Shown: positions 1-24,196 of the stretch, one piece after another
Numbering within the stretch: position 1 is the stretch's first letter
Layout: the number at the start of each line of letters is the position of its first letter
Assembly: GCF_026213295.1 (NCBI RefSeq)
Contig: NC_079425.1
Coordinates: 14,246,004-14,310,003, forward strand
DNA length: 64,000 nucleotides
DNA from: Gadus chalcogrammus
Taxonomy: Eukaryota; Chordata; Actinopteri; Gadiformes; Gadidae
Direction of reading: 5' to 3'
Notes under the pieces: model-generated
Databases searched by the model: none
What the model was told of the DNA's origin: nothing
Seen by the model: only the letters and a program-made list of their open reading frames with translations
Translations under genes and position numbers: made by a program

Positions 1-18
1 TGGGTGGGTGGGTGGGTT
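1..18. repeat. (TGGG)n simple repeat
   Basis: The window opens with about four and a half copies of TGGG inside a lamp1 intron. G-runs of this kind could form a quadruplex on the + strand, but only the left-truncated end is visible. Confidence 0.8.
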
Positions 19-78
19 TAGGCACGTGCGTGAGGGCATTTTCAAGCTTTTTCAATCAACATGCAATTCTTTTTATAG

Positions 79-1060
79 AACACCACCTCCAACAAGTACC
101 ACCTCAGCGGCCTCGTGCTGGTGGCCAACTGGTCCGACATGAGTGGTAAGTCCAACTCCTCAACAGACCCTGATGTCTTAAGACCGCCCCAGTTTATACC
201 ACTTATGAATGTGATGGTGTTGTCCTCTGGTTCCCCTCAGAACCAGTGTCGGTGAGCAACAGCAACCTGGCCTACCTGACCAGCGTCTTGGGCCGGTCTT
301 ACTCGTGTAACTCGGAGCAAAGTCTGATCATCACAGAGGCGGTCTCCATTAATACCTTCAGACTGCAGGTGCAGCCGTTTGCTGTGATCAGCAATCAGTT
401 CGCTACGGGTAGGCCTGTGCTCGCTCTTTACCTGCAATGGGGTTGCGTGAGACTGCTTACATCTAAGCTTCGGATATTTGATCATACTTTCTTTCATGTC
501 AAATGTTTCAAAGGTCTTGCAAAGGCCCTGTGTATGAATTATATGTTTTCCACTAAAAGGTCAGTTCATGAGTGGCATCAGTCTGAAATACTTAAACTAT
601 AGACTGAATTTAATTTAATTTATTTACCTCAAAAATCTACTTCAAGAGAAAATGTATACAGAAACAGAATAGGCTGAGTCCCGGGTTCATGCAGTAATAG
701 GACTAAAAAAGCAATGATGGCTTGGGAACCCCCTGGTCCAGTACAGTGCAATAATTGACGGTTTTTCAGGTTCAACCTATCCGAAACCGACAGTGTGGAA
801 ACGAACTCTCTCTGAGTTCTACTGGGAGTTGTGGTTTCCGTTTAAAGATATCCTAACCTGCTTATTGAAACGGGCCCTTGTTTGATGGAGCTGTTTGTTG
901 TGTTTGTGCTGGGGTTCCAGCGGTAGAGTGCCAAATAGACCAGGACCAGATGTTGATCCCCATCGTGGTGGGAGCCGCTCTGTCTGGTCTGGTGCTTGTG
1001 GTCCTCATAGCCTACCTGATCGGCAGGAAGAGGAGCAACGCAGGATACCAAACCATCTGA
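79..1060 (+). CDS. lamp1: Lysosome-associated membrane glycoprotein 1, C-terminal exons (5' part outside window)
   Basis: Three coding exons are visible: 79-145, 241-408 and 921-1060 (stop TGA 1058-1060). Acceptors are TTTATAG, CCCCTCAG and GGTTCCAG; donors are GTAAG and GTAGG; phases agree (AGT G|AA CCA, ACG G|CG GTA). The product is the end of the second luminal LAMP domain with N-glycosylation sequons (NTT, NWS) and two cysteines (SYSC, VEC) expected to form the last disulphide. A single transmembrane helix ([20 protein letters not shown]) and a short basic tail ending GYQTI follow. In the LAMP family GYxxI is the tyrosine signal for AP-mediated sorting to lysosomes. The tail and membrane segment nearly match mammalian LAMP1 rather than LAMP2. 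Upstream exons (signal peptide, first LAMP domain) lie before the window. Confidence 0.95.
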
Positions 1061-2150
1061 TCGACCTCGCCCACGTCTCACCTGACTGACAACGCCAACC
1101 TCTCACCTGCTTGGCCGTGGCCACCTACGACCTGACAGACCACACCAACCTCTGACTGCCCAGACCATCTCTCAACACACCAACCACCCCCCCCCCCCCC
1201 CCCCCCCTCACCCGCCCACCCTTCACTGGAACGACCAGGTCCATCTCTCATCCAATACCTACACCACACCTACCTCTAACCTGCTAGACCCCGCCCCCAC
1301 ACCTGACAGTCCATGGCCCCCTCTAACCTGAAAGACCCGCCCCTTTCACATGCTAGATTATACCCAACCCTCACCTGATGGGAAACTCCCCTTATAGGCC
1401 ACACAGCTTATATGACACTGCCTCGTCTGGCCTGAAGGACCATGCCCTCAAATACGGCAGGCCACGCCTTCCTAGAGATATGCCCCATTGTTCCAGACAT
1501 GTCCATTTCACTTGGCAGACCACGCCCCTCTGTGTGACAGTTTGAAAATGAATGAGTGAAAGGTTGTTAAAAGAGTGAAATTAATCTAGGATGCATTGCG
1601 CTGTTTGCGTGTGTGAAGCTGTTTTTTCATTATTTGATGTTAAATTTTACTCCATGTTCATGGATGTTGAAGTGAAATCCGATTATGGACACTGTATTAT
1701 TCATTCTAGTTTAGAGTCTCCTGTACTCCTGCTTGGATGTGTTTGGGTGTTTTGTTGTTATTTAATAATTACGTAAGTAGACTTTAGGTATATGATACTG
1801 CTGGGGAAAGATAATCACCTTGATGCATAAACATCCGAGAATTCAACGGCTCATCCACTTTCCTTGTGGCCAAAGTACATAACACAAGGTATTTTCCTAT
1901 AAGCGTGCTGGTTTCAGTTGCCCTGGGTTTATCATTTATATCTGCTTGGACAAACAAGAAGTACCATGGAAAGAGAATTGACAGACTGTCCTTTTATTCC
2001 TGCACCATGAGAGGTGAACATGTGGAACAGAGTTCTCTATACTACTTCCTGTTTGATATGAAATGTTTAGTGTTCGTTATTTTTATAGAAAATACTTTTA
2101 ATCGTTTTGTAGACTTTTGCATCCTCCTGAAGTCAATTAAAGCTTTTATC
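1061..2150 (+). other. lamp1: lamp1 3' untranslated region with degenerate repeats
   Basis: About 1.1 kb follows the lamp1 stop with no supported ORF. The first ~500 bp is a degenerate array of roughly 35-40-bp units sharing CTCACCTG and GACCACGCCC motifs, interrupted by a poly-C run (1187-1207). A likely poly(A) signal ATTAAA lies at 2136-2141, just before an A-rich tail-like stretch, so transcription probably ends near 2150. Confidence 0.6.
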
Positions 2151-3016
2151 TGATTAAAAAATGTCCCATTTAAAATGTGTGTGGGAGGCATATTATAGAC
2201 CTGCGGTTTACATTTTTGATTTATTAATATTAATTTAAAGTGATAAAGAAATTGGATAAAGCCTATTGCTGCATCGAAAATAGGATGTGTCTTGTCTATT
2301 AGGTAACAAAAACCACTGTTTCGGAATTTTGGGAGGACCAGAGTTCATACTTTTATTGGGCTGGTTCAGTCATGCACCTCAAGATTCTACATTGGGACAT
2401 TTCCCCCAAATTATTTCTTTCCACATTCAGGGTACAGCATTGCAGTGTCTAGCTGCGTTGGAGTGAAATGGTTGGTTTGGAGGAGTTATTAATTTGCACT
2501 GGAGGTAGAAACATTTGGCTGATGAGGCGGGCCTAGCTCTGCTTTGCTCAGCCAATCAGAACTCTGCTGCTGCTGTAGAAGCGCCAAGGTAGGTGCTAGT
2601 CAGATGGCTAGCCTGATCTTTAAACATCACATTGAAATCATACCTTTCTTAGAGACTTAACTCATTGTGTATCAATGTTCACCAATTTCTAATTGGCTCG
2701 TATGAAAAACTTGTATAATTTATTTGTATACAAAAAGGTTCCACATATTCCAAAAAAATGTTAGATTTAAAGTGATTCTACGTCAGTAGTCTAGCTGTGC
2801 TTTTGACAATCAAATGCTGAATGCGAAGAACTACAAGAAATATTCAAGTCCGATATAAGCAACCTTGGAAATAATGGAAACATTCAAAAGAAAGTGCAAA
2901 GATTGTGTTTGAAGGTTGTCCCAAAACACAAAAGGATTTCAGGTCAAGTGAGGTCCCCGATGAGGTCTCCTCTGGAATGTAGTGAGTTTGATTGACAGGT
3001 ATCTATAGGGGCGGGG
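2151..3016. other. Convergent lamp1/grtp1 3' interval
   Basis: This interval separates the 3' ends of lamp1 (+) and grtp1 (-). It has no credible coding region. On the minus strand AATAAA occurs at 2719-2724 and 2353-2358, either of which could terminate grtp1; 2719-2724 is closer to the stop codon. Confidence 0.5.
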
Positions 3017-10003
<6,987 letters not shown>

Positions 10004-11904
10004 CTCTTCTCTTTACACACCCTTCGTCTGGGAAAAACGTTCCATTGACGTTTTTTTATTCTCCTACAGTCAGCCTATTAATCCTGAAGAGAAACCCCCA
10101 CCCCCCAATCCAGAGCTATAGGCAGAAGGTTGCAGAAGTTGTTGTTAGTTTGTCCATGCGGGCTCCGACACTATATGGCTCAACCCACGCAGGGGGTTAT
10201 TGTTGTCCTGGGATAAACGCGCCCGTCCGACACCAGTACAACCGCCCTTGTTTGCAGGTATTTTTAAGCGCTACTGTGTGAGCTGTGGATTTAACCACCG
10301 CTGAGAGACTGTGTTCAGGAAGACCGGTGGGCGGAAACGACACGGATTCACCTGCAACCAGAACCCGCCCACCACTACAAACCCTCCTTATTATTAGACA
10401 CCAATTCAACAAACTGGACGGAGAGGGTAACTACACTCCAAATTCAGTCTGAAGCGCTGCTAGATGCATTGCGTTCCACCGAAGGATTTGGACACTCGTT
10501 TCACGCGCGACAAACCCGATGACTGGGACACGTCAATCTCACTTACTTAAGGCTTTAAGTAACCACGCCCCATTTGATTGACGTAGCATGGAGACTCCCA
10601 GATCCTGGATGTAGGCCTACTTTATTTTCGTATATCGACTATGAACATGTTATATAGGTAATAAATCGTTCGGTCGTTGATATTCATCGACAACATTGGT
10701 GATGGCATTTAAAGGACCAGTGTCCTTTTTTTAGATTTGAAAATTCTTGTGGAGAGAAACTCCTTCATGTTGAGCAGTTTTGTAAGGAAGAGTTTACGCC
10801 GTAGCACTAAATTATGGGCCCTGTATACAAGAGGTAGCCTACTGATGGTCCTCCACCGAATACCCCCTACCAGCCCCCTGGGCCGAATTGTTGACGGAGG
10901 GCAACAATTCTGAAGCACTTATTTTGCCCCTCCCACAACTGTGTAACTTATACCCGCAGTCCGGCGGCCCTTACTCACATGTAAATGAAATCTCAGTAAC
11001 GGTCCAGGACCCACATGAATATATAGCATCCATCCATCCATTCATTCATTCATGGAGCTTAATGCATAATATGCATTGGGTAAGCGGTTCTTTACTGAAC
11101 TGCTCGTCATTGGTTTTAATGGACAGATTGGCAGTATAGCCTAGTTCATTCAGGTTGCTGAATGTTGTTCTGAAAATTGCTAGATTATTTTTGGAAAACA
11201 TAACTATTTTCAGTGTTTCGCCAGGTTTGGATAAATAAAGGGCAAGTACAAATTGTATAAGCATGCCTCTGAAAAATACTTTCTTTGTGGATGTTAACAT
11301 TTGCATACATTTGTTTTGGTTACATCGCTTCAATGCAAAAGCAAAACACTTTAGTTGACAAAGACCAGTTAATGAGGGATTTGTGCATGTTTTAAAATGT
11401 AAAGAGTAGCCCTGCTTATTTATCAGTACTGAGGTCATAAACAAAGTGGAGACCAAAACTATAGGCAAATACAGTGCCATTATTCTTGTGGCACAAGATG
11501 TAAGAAATCATCTATTTACATTTTTGTGAATCTACACTTCTGCATACCTTAACTTTAGCCAACACATTTATTTACCCAAACCTAAAAGCAGCATTGCAAA
11601 TTAACCCGAACTACTAACCATTAAATCGAACAAAATAAACCTGTTAATTGTTGTAGTACTTATGCTGATGTACAATTTTGACATAATAACTTGAATAGTA
11701 ATTTTTATTCAATAAATGATTTATATTTATATTTCACAACAGCCTATTCGTTCTGCAATATTTTCTTCATACAACTGATTGATTGTATGAAGAAATGAGT
11801 TACTGCAGCTTTAATGCAGCAAATCTTAGACCCATGCTCCCACTCCCACAATATGTGGAAGCTGTATACCTTTTAAAACACTGATGGTGAATTGAGTCCA
11901 AACA

Positions 11905-11995
11905 TGCGCTCGTGATAAAGTGCGCGTACGCGTGATTAAGAGCGCGTACGCGTGATTAAATGCACTAACATCCAAAAGTGCACGTACGCGTGAAT
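11905..11995. repeat. Short tandem repeat with CGTACG palindromes
   Basis: Three to four imperfect units of GCGCGTACGCGTGATTAA, each containing the palindrome CGCGTACGCG or a close variant, in otherwise AT-rich DNA. Confidence 0.75.
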
Positions 11996-12623
11996 GAACC
12001 CATGGCATCACCATCTCACTCCAGCCAGGTACCAAAAACTGGCAACCCTGAACCTTGATCATTTGCCGAATCTTTGCAGATGATGAGACCGCGCCGCGGT
12101 ACAAACGCAAACCACAGTTGGCTAAATAAACTTTTAAGTTCGTATGCAGTTATTTGGACTTAAAGGTCTGAGTGCTTTGTTGTCAAAACTCTGCTGTTAT
12201 TTACTTTTCCACCCTTGCCCGTGGCAGCAATACGATAACTAAAACCATGTTTTTATACACATTTATATTTATTTATCTATTCCCAGTAAAGACTTTTTTC
12301 TACATGAACCTTGTGATAATGGAAGGTGAAGAATGTGAAGTCACTATACAAACAGCTCAACACCTGTTTGATGTTCTTACCTGCAAGGTCATTTGAAGGT
12401 TTGCTATTGGATACTGCACGTCACCTATTCAAGCAATGTTTACATAAAGTATCTTTAAGAACACGTGGAGTCAAAGGCATTTACCGACTATGTCCGGCAT
12501 GCCCCGAGGCCTTTACTGGACAGGTATTTGACTATTATGTAGGTTTTATTTGACACTGGAAGGCAGAATCATAAATGTATTTGTCAAAGTATAATGAACA
12601 AGGGATTCCTCTTGGGGTTCTCA

Positions 12624-12629
12624 TTTATT
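12624..12629 (-). terminator. adprhl1: Candidate poly(A) signal for long adprhl1
   Basis: AATAAA on the minus strand, about 80 nt beyond the stop codon of the long isoform. Confidence 0.55.
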
Positions 12630-12709
12630 CAGGATATAAATAGAAATATAGAAAAAAAGGCCAAAATATATAATCTAAATTCATATATAAGAATATACAT
12701 TGTTTGTGT

Positions 12710-15470
12710 CTAGAAGGTGAAGGTATCTGTGAAGCGGATGACCTTGGGTATGAATATGAGCTGGGCCGAAGGATCTGCGTAGTTGATGGTCCTGTACTTC
12801 TGGATATAATGTGCGCTCTCTGGTCCAGCATGGCTGTGATTAGCTGGTCCTGGTCCAGCATGGCTGTGATTGGCTAGTACCTGCCCAGCATGGCCGTGAT
12901 TGGCAAGTCCTGTCCCAGCATTGCTGTGATTGGTGAGTCCTAATGTACAGGAAATGGGAAGTTCTAAACAGCTCCAGTCTGATTTGCTGGTCATTTCTCG
13001 CATCAGTTTCTCTCGAACTCCCTTTTCCATCTTTTCTCTCTCCAGTTCATTGTCTGAGACTCTCTCCCCTCTTTCCAGTCCACTCTTTTTCTCCCTCTCA
13101 AGTTTATTGTCTATTTCTCTCTTTGCCCTCTCCAGTTCACTCCCCATCTCACTCTCCCCCCTCTTCAATGTATTCTTTATGTCTCTCTCCCCTCTTTGAA
13201 TTTGACTCTCGATCTTTCTCCTCAGTTCACTCTCCATCTCTTTTTCTCTTCTCTCAGATTGATTCTCAAGGCCTATATCCCCTCTCTCCAGTTCGTTATC
13301 TATGGATCTCTCCGTTCTCTCCAGTTCACCCCCCATCGCTCTCTCCAATTGATACTCTAGATCTCTCTCCCCTTTCTTCAGTTTGTTGACTATATCTCTC
13401 TCCGTTCTCTCCAGTTCACTCCCCATCTCTCCCTCCCCTCTCTCCGATTGATTCTCTTGGCCTCTCTCCACTCTCTCCAGGTCATTCGCTATATCCCTCG
13501 CCCTTATATCGAGTTCACTATCCACTCTTTCCATTTTAATCTTTATGTCTCTCGCCACTCTCTCCAGTTCAATCTCTTTTTCTCTCTCCCCTTCCTCAAG
13601 GTCTCTCTCTATCCCTCCCTCCAAATATTTTTGCTGCTCTTTCTCCAGTTGACTGTCTACCTCCCTCTCGCTCCTGGTGAGCTGTGAGATCATAGCCCCT
13701 TGTGAATGAAGACTAAGATGTAGATGCTCTGGTAATCCAAGTCCAGATGTGAGACCAGACCCAAAACAAGTGGTTGAATCATCAACCACAGGACATATCT
13801 CAACAGGGAATGATGCTGGCTTAAGTGAGGAGCTATCTGTAGCTTTAGCACCTGGTTCCCCTTCTAGATCAATGGCTCGTGGAATGAGGTACTTCTGCAA
13901 CCTTTGTTCAGCCTGCATTGGAATTCTCAGGTTTAATGACCTGTCGTTTGAGGTACAACACCTCAGCTTCTCGTCTTCATCTTCAGTCGGCTCCTGTGGG
14001 GTTTCCCCGCTGTGAGAAGACCGCAGGGGCACACCAGAGTAACATTCTTTGGTCAGGGAGGTGAAGGCCTCCGGGTGTGGTTTGAGTGAGAAATAGGCAG
14101 CTGCAGGCTCAGTTCTGCCAGAGTACGGTTGAGGAGAGGGCTTTGAGCGTGCCAAGCTAAACACAGGAGGAATAGAGAGAGGAACGACACTGTAGCATTC
14201 CAGCAAGGCCTGCTCTTGAGGAGCAAGCTCCAGAGTCTCTAGGAGGGCACCCTCAATAACAGAGGACAACAAACAGTTTGGTGTCAGACTACCTTGTTCA
14301 ATGTCACCAGCCTTACTGCACAGTTCCTCAACTCCATTTTGATTGATCTCTAGATCCGTCTTATCTTCTGGTTTTGAGTTCGACAGCTTTCCAGTTTCAC
14401 TTCCTTTGGAGAAATGACTTTTGACTTTTTGATCGGGGCAAACGTTTTTGGGTTGCGTAGGTTTGGAATGCTTTGGTTCTCTCTGTGCAGAGTTCTGTTG
14501 TGTTAACATCGCTCCCGGCCCCTCTGTTTTCTCTTCCTGCTTGTGTGCCTTGGGTAGAAGGTATTGGAATTTTTCCCCAGCAGTTGGCCAATGTTTCAGT
14601 CCTCCTCCTCGTTCTTCACAGTTGGGTTGTTGTGCTTTTTCAAGACGACTCACATTGTCTCTTACGCAACCAGTCCCCCTCCCTACACCTCTAGGAGATG
14701 TATCCAGAGGAGATATCAAGTCCCCCTTCCTCTGCATGATTGATACGGTTTCTAGCCTCTCCATCAGGGACGACAGGAGGGGTCCCCTATGGATCAGTCT
14801 TGCCTTAATTGGCAACTTCCCCTGTATGTTCACACCCTTTTCCTTCTCCTCAGCCCTGGCAAACCTTGCCACCATGTCCTTCACATTGCTCCCTTTCTTC
14901 TTGCATTGTTTTTGTTTTGGCTGGTTTGTCTCGGAACCAAAAACAGCAGTTTGTCTTTCTGGGGTCCCGCAAGCTCCCCTTCCTCTCAGATCACAATGTA
15001 GAGCCCCAACCTGCCGTTGGTGGCTGGCTACTTGTTTGGATGTGGTTCTCATGAATTTGGCCTGGAGGAGCTGGAATGCGGTGAGTCGCCGCTGTTTTGG
15101 TTCCCCTGCCCTCCGGCCGCCTGCTCTCACATCAGCTGGACCCATGAAGACCTGCCGTTTGGGACTTTGAGCCCAGGTGGTGTCACTCTCACCTTGGCTG
15201 TGCTTTTTTGATTCAACCAGCGTCTCAGCAGGAGTGTGGTTCACCACAGATTCAGACATCTTGACTGTCCCTTTCCTGTTTGCTGCACTTGTTGGCATTA
15301 AACCTTGGTTTATGTCAACCTCTCTCCTTGCCAGAGTGCGGACCTCCTGCGTTAGATAGTGGAGGAGACTCTCCAAGACACCTCGAACCTCAGGATAGCA
15401 GGTGCGTTCTCTGATCATCTTCTTCAGCAAATTTGTATTGATGCTTGTACTTCGGTCCTTGGACTGAGGC
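12710..15470 (-). CDS. adprhl1: adprhl1 exon 8: large C-terminal extension exon (long isoform)
   Basis: A 2761-nt open exon with stop TAG at 12710-12712. Its acceptor is TTCTCAACAG just before 15470. It joins exon 7 from a donor at 16682|16681 (CAGACAA|GTAAAA): AA|G makes Lys and the frame continues PQSKDRSTSINTNLLKK. The long product totals 3834 nt, or 1277 residues, of which about 920 come from this exon. Visible parts: an N-terminal helical stretch, a conserved-looking RRLTAFQLLQAKFM motif (about residue 488), a second block (NVKDMVARFARAEEKEKG), a Ser/Pro/Gln-rich disordered middle, a charged 11-residue coiled-coil repeat (about 950-1180), four 10-residue NHSHAGPGPA units, and the end KVIRFTDTFTF. 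The exact phase match argues for one gene. A separate downstream gene is less likely because no promoter or start ATG is evident. Function of the extension is unknown to me. Confidence 0.8.
12817..12940 (-). repeat. 30-bp coding tandem repeat (10 residues x 4)
   Basis: Four units spaced exactly 30 bp encode variants of NHSHAGPGPA near the C terminus of the long ADPRHL1. On the + strand the same units carry ATTGG (inverted CCAAT) four times, probably by chance. Confidence 0.85.
13010..13690 (-). repeat. 33-bp coding repeat: hendecad coiled coil in long ADPRHL1
   Basis: About 20 imperfect 33-bp units encode an 11-residue pattern such as GEGEMGSELER and TERDIVNKLKK: hydrophobic positions at regular spacing, a terminal ELER/NLER block, and strongly alternating Glu/Arg. 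Occasional two- or three-residue deletions (A--MGGELER) shift the register. The 11-residue period suggests a weakly right-handed or straight coiled coil rather than a heptad one. Confidence 0.8.
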
Positions 15471-16677
15471 CTGTTGAGAACATAAGAGAAGGCTCAATTG
15501 CCCCAACCTACTGGAACTACTGCTGCTACGCTGAGCCAATATGCTTCCAGAGGTGGAAGGCAAGTGGTGAGAGGTGGGAGGTAAACTTATTATTATAGGA
15601 TCACTTACGGCCAATAGATCTTTGGTTGCTGCATGCTCCTAAAATAACCTTTAGTTTGTCAGGAGAAAAGAGGAGGTGAAGTTTTATAGGCTTTTTAGTA
15701 TTCTGGTGTTGCAGAGGTTATTGGAGTTATTAGGTTATTGGTTATTGGTTACAAGGGTAATTGGACAAGGTATGAATATAAAGTATATCAGCATCCGTTA
15801 TACATATTCCTATCGGTAAATCATAATGAGTCCAGGACTTCAAGTGTGATTTATAGTATCTCCTTTTTAATCATAATGGTTATGAGCTACAGTACACAGT
15901 AAAATAACTAGTATGACTTAAAATAAACTTAAAACATCCAATTCATTCAATTGCACATCAGTCAGTTGAGGCTATCCAGAAGGGAACTCAAACTTAAACC
16001 AGCTAAACATTATAGATGCAAGTCTGAAGTCTGAATCTGCAAGTTGAAAGACCTAGAGCACCAAATATTCAACTAAATACATTTCTACGTAAGAGATTAA
16101 TATGTTAAAAAGATTTTAACAGGGAAATAAAATAAAAGGTGTTTCATGCTCATGAAATACATGAATATGAATACATTGAATATTAATCCCAGTTATTTAG
16201 AGGCTGGTCAGAAGGAGTTCATCTTTGAGTAGAGAGGAGAGGTTTCTTTCAACCAATCATTTTGGGATAGCACCTGCAGGATTTTATACATTATCAAGGT
16301 CAAAGGAGAAACATGGGATTGGACAACCACAAATAGATAGAGGGGAACTATTCTCATATCCTTGGTTTGTTTTAAGAGTCACTTTGCTGCATCAATCATT
16401 TAAAGAGAACCTTCCTTTCCAAGAATTTTCCATCTCGTAATTATGAAGTTGATCTTATCTGTATGATCTCCTCTTCCATGCATGTCAAGTTGATAATCAT
16501 GGACACTCAAGATTCCTCAATTCATGGTAATCATGAGCTGATTAAATTAATCTATTTCGGAGGCTTGAAGGAGGAAAGAGGAGTGAATTAGGATTAAAGT
16601 GGGATGTTACCACACAGTTCAGACTTATGTGATGCAGCTCCTAGAGTGGCCACTAGGGCTCGGTGTTGAGAAGGTTT
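15471..16677. other. adprhl1: adprhl1 intron 7 / short-isoform 3'UTR
   Basis: This sequence is intron in the long transcript and 3'UTR in the short one. It is AT-rich, with no supported coding sequence and no recognisable repeat beyond a few GGTTATT direct repeats near 15720-15760. Confidence 0.6.
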
Positions 16678-21770
<5,093 letters not shown>

Positions 21771-22379
21771 CATGACGGCTTGCCTGGTGTCCTTACCCAA
21801 ACCCTGACCCGAACGTCGCCCTAGCCTGACCCCTACCTAACCTGGGATCCAACTGGTGACTTCCCGCTCAGAAGACCGAACTGCGCCACCGGTGAAAAAA
21901 ACGTCTTAATCCACCGTCTGTGTTGTCCTAACAGGTCAAGAGGGACCACACATAGAACCACAAAAATGACCTCAGCCAGCCCGGCAGTCAGCTTGAATGA
22001 ACTCTGAACTCTGGTCTGGGAGCTGGCGGTCGATGTGTGTCCTAGCTACTGCAGGGCTCTCTTCCAGGTCTCTACTGTTAACTAGTACAAACATATGCCC
22101 TCAGGCCCCTGGCATGCGCACACACACACACAAACACGGGGGTCTTTATCAGCTGTAGGTCCTTTGTGTTAAGGGGATGTCACGGGATCCAGCCGTGTTG
22201 AGTCGACTCCTAAAAAGGCAATCCCTCATGGCTCAGCAAGCTGCCCGAGCTGGGGGTCCAACAGTGTTCTGGCTAGTGCTTGTGAGGCTGCACGACCGAC
22301 AGTTGGCTGGACGGGCTGGGGTTGGTGGGGGTCTGGCATTAGCCAGGATGGGGTTTGCTAGTGAGGTTTGGAAGGTGAA

Positions 22380-22560
22380 CCAGAGGATGGCTGGATGAAG
22401 GGGTAAACCTGGGGCAAGGTGGATGGAGGGGTGACCCTGGGGCAGGTCGGATGGAGCGGTGTACCTGGGACCGGGTGGACTGAGGGGTGAACCAGAGAGC
22501 TGGTTGGATTGAGGGCTGAACTTGGGATTGGTTGATGGGGGGTGAACTAGGGCTTAGGGC
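22380..22560. repeat. Degenerate ~33-bp minisatellite
   Basis: About five units around GGATGGAGGGGTGAACCTGGG, with substitutions and small indels between units. Confidence 0.7.
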
Positions 22561-23254
22561 GGTTGACTGAGTGGTGGAGGATATAAGGGTAATGGGCTTC
22601 ATGGCTGGGCAGCCAGTCTGTCAGCTGGCCTAGTAACTTGTTGACACCCTCAGTCCACATGGGGAGGGCCATGGCTCAATGCATAATTCTGCTGTGTCTT
22701 AACTGAGTGTCTTTAGATGATCTATATCTTTTTAATGTCCTTTACCCTCACTATACATGGTATTTATTTTCTTTAATTTCTGTCGGATTTCACTTTGTCT
22801 TGTTAATCGACTCTCATCAATCCCCATCTCATATTTCTTCTCCTTAAGATATTTTTCTATTGCCATTACTATCTTTATCTTCTGACACTTTTCAATCTTA
22901 TCGATCCCCTCTTTTATCTATCTCAATCTTCTGTTCGTCACCTCTATCTACATAGCTTTCTCAATTTGCTCTATTCTAATTAATAAGCAAAAATATTTAA
23001 TGTAGTCCTTGTTTACACTGCAATCAGCACTATTTATGATTTGCTTTGTTCATGAAATGTGGGTGCCCAGTATTGATGCCTAATTATGTTCACCTGCAGT
23101 CATTTTTTTCAAGTGCCAGTTTCTGTACCTATTTTTCTTTCTGTTCTCACGCTTTCTTGTATTTATTTTGTGATTCAAGGATAATATCTACACTGTTGTA
23201 CATGAACCAGGCAAGTTCTTTGTTATTATTATTATTACATGTTCTATACAACTA

Positions 23255-23400
23255 GAACCAGGTTTTACCCAGTGGACTTTACCGACTGGTAGACCCAGCT
23301 TACATCCAGGTGGACACACTGCGTTTTCTATTTCACACTGCCTACAATAATTTTGAAATAGCTTGTAATGGCTATTGACTTACACCTGGTTGAAAAATAT
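23255..23400 (-). repeat. Dispersed repeat family, copy 3
   Basis: Shares CCAGTGGACTTTWCCGACTG and CAGGTGGACACAC with the copy near 3476-3540. Its true ends are not visible. Confidence 0.4.
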
Positions 23401-24196
23401 TGTCCCTTTAACTGGGTTAAGGGATGTGACCCCAAAACCTTCTCACTCAGAGGAAATCAAATCAGTCTAGAAAAACACACATATGCACGCACGCACACAC
23501 AATTGCCAATTCAGTTTAATGTCACATCAATTTGTTTCTTAAAACAAGGGCACAATTGAAGTATGTTGGCACAAAGCAAGCCTCACACCATGCTAAAAAC
23601 CCACATGCTTTATTGACAAACCATAATTTCACCTTCCTCAATAGCCACACACACACAATATGCCACCAATATATTTTAACATTTTTCCATTCATCAGTGA
23701 AAAAAACATTTGATAAACCAAACAAACCTTTCGACTTTTCAAAATGTTGTACCGTAAGCTGGTAATATACCGTATGATTATTAATACTGTATGAATACTA
23801 GAAGTTGAACTGACATTCACATGATTGAAACCTAGACATCATCTTTAGAGAATATAGTCGGCCAATAGGGCCAGCTGTGTTCAAATAGCTCATTGGATTG
23901 GCTGTTTTTTATTGTCTGTGTTGCCAGGTGATAGCATTGTGTGTCTCTTTAGATGCTGTTTTCCATAGGAAAGGTGCTGAACACCGTAGATGTTTCAGAT
24001 CCAAGAACACGTTGTTTATTTATTGTTATTTAAATATTACATTTAAATATCTTTCAAATGTTACTTGAAACACACCCGACACAAGGTCACAAGACGCCTT
24101 TCCATCTGTTTGAATAAAACACAAGATGTCTAAAAAATAAATAACATTTCTGAACAGTGTAATGTTAGAACATTCTTACTGTTTTAGTGTGGCGAA

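Larger units (their letters stand above)
10004..12709. other. grtp1 upstream / adprhl1 downstream interval
   Basis: No supported coding exon. The first few hundred bases are CpG-containing and should hold the grtp1 promoter and 5'UTR. The rest is AT-rich and apparently unique, apart from a short CGTACGCG-rich tandem (11905-11995) and the adprhl1 3'UTR at the right end. Small reading frames here have no recognisable features. Confidence 0.5.

Noticed and set aside
820..840. ZNF143-like CTGGGAGTTGTGGTT in the last lamp1 intron
   Set aside because: Partial motif match inside a gene with no promoter context.
12930..15359. Several + strand frames of 60-240 codons
   Set aside because: They are antisense shadows of the large adprhl1 exon 8, which has splice support and phase agreement.
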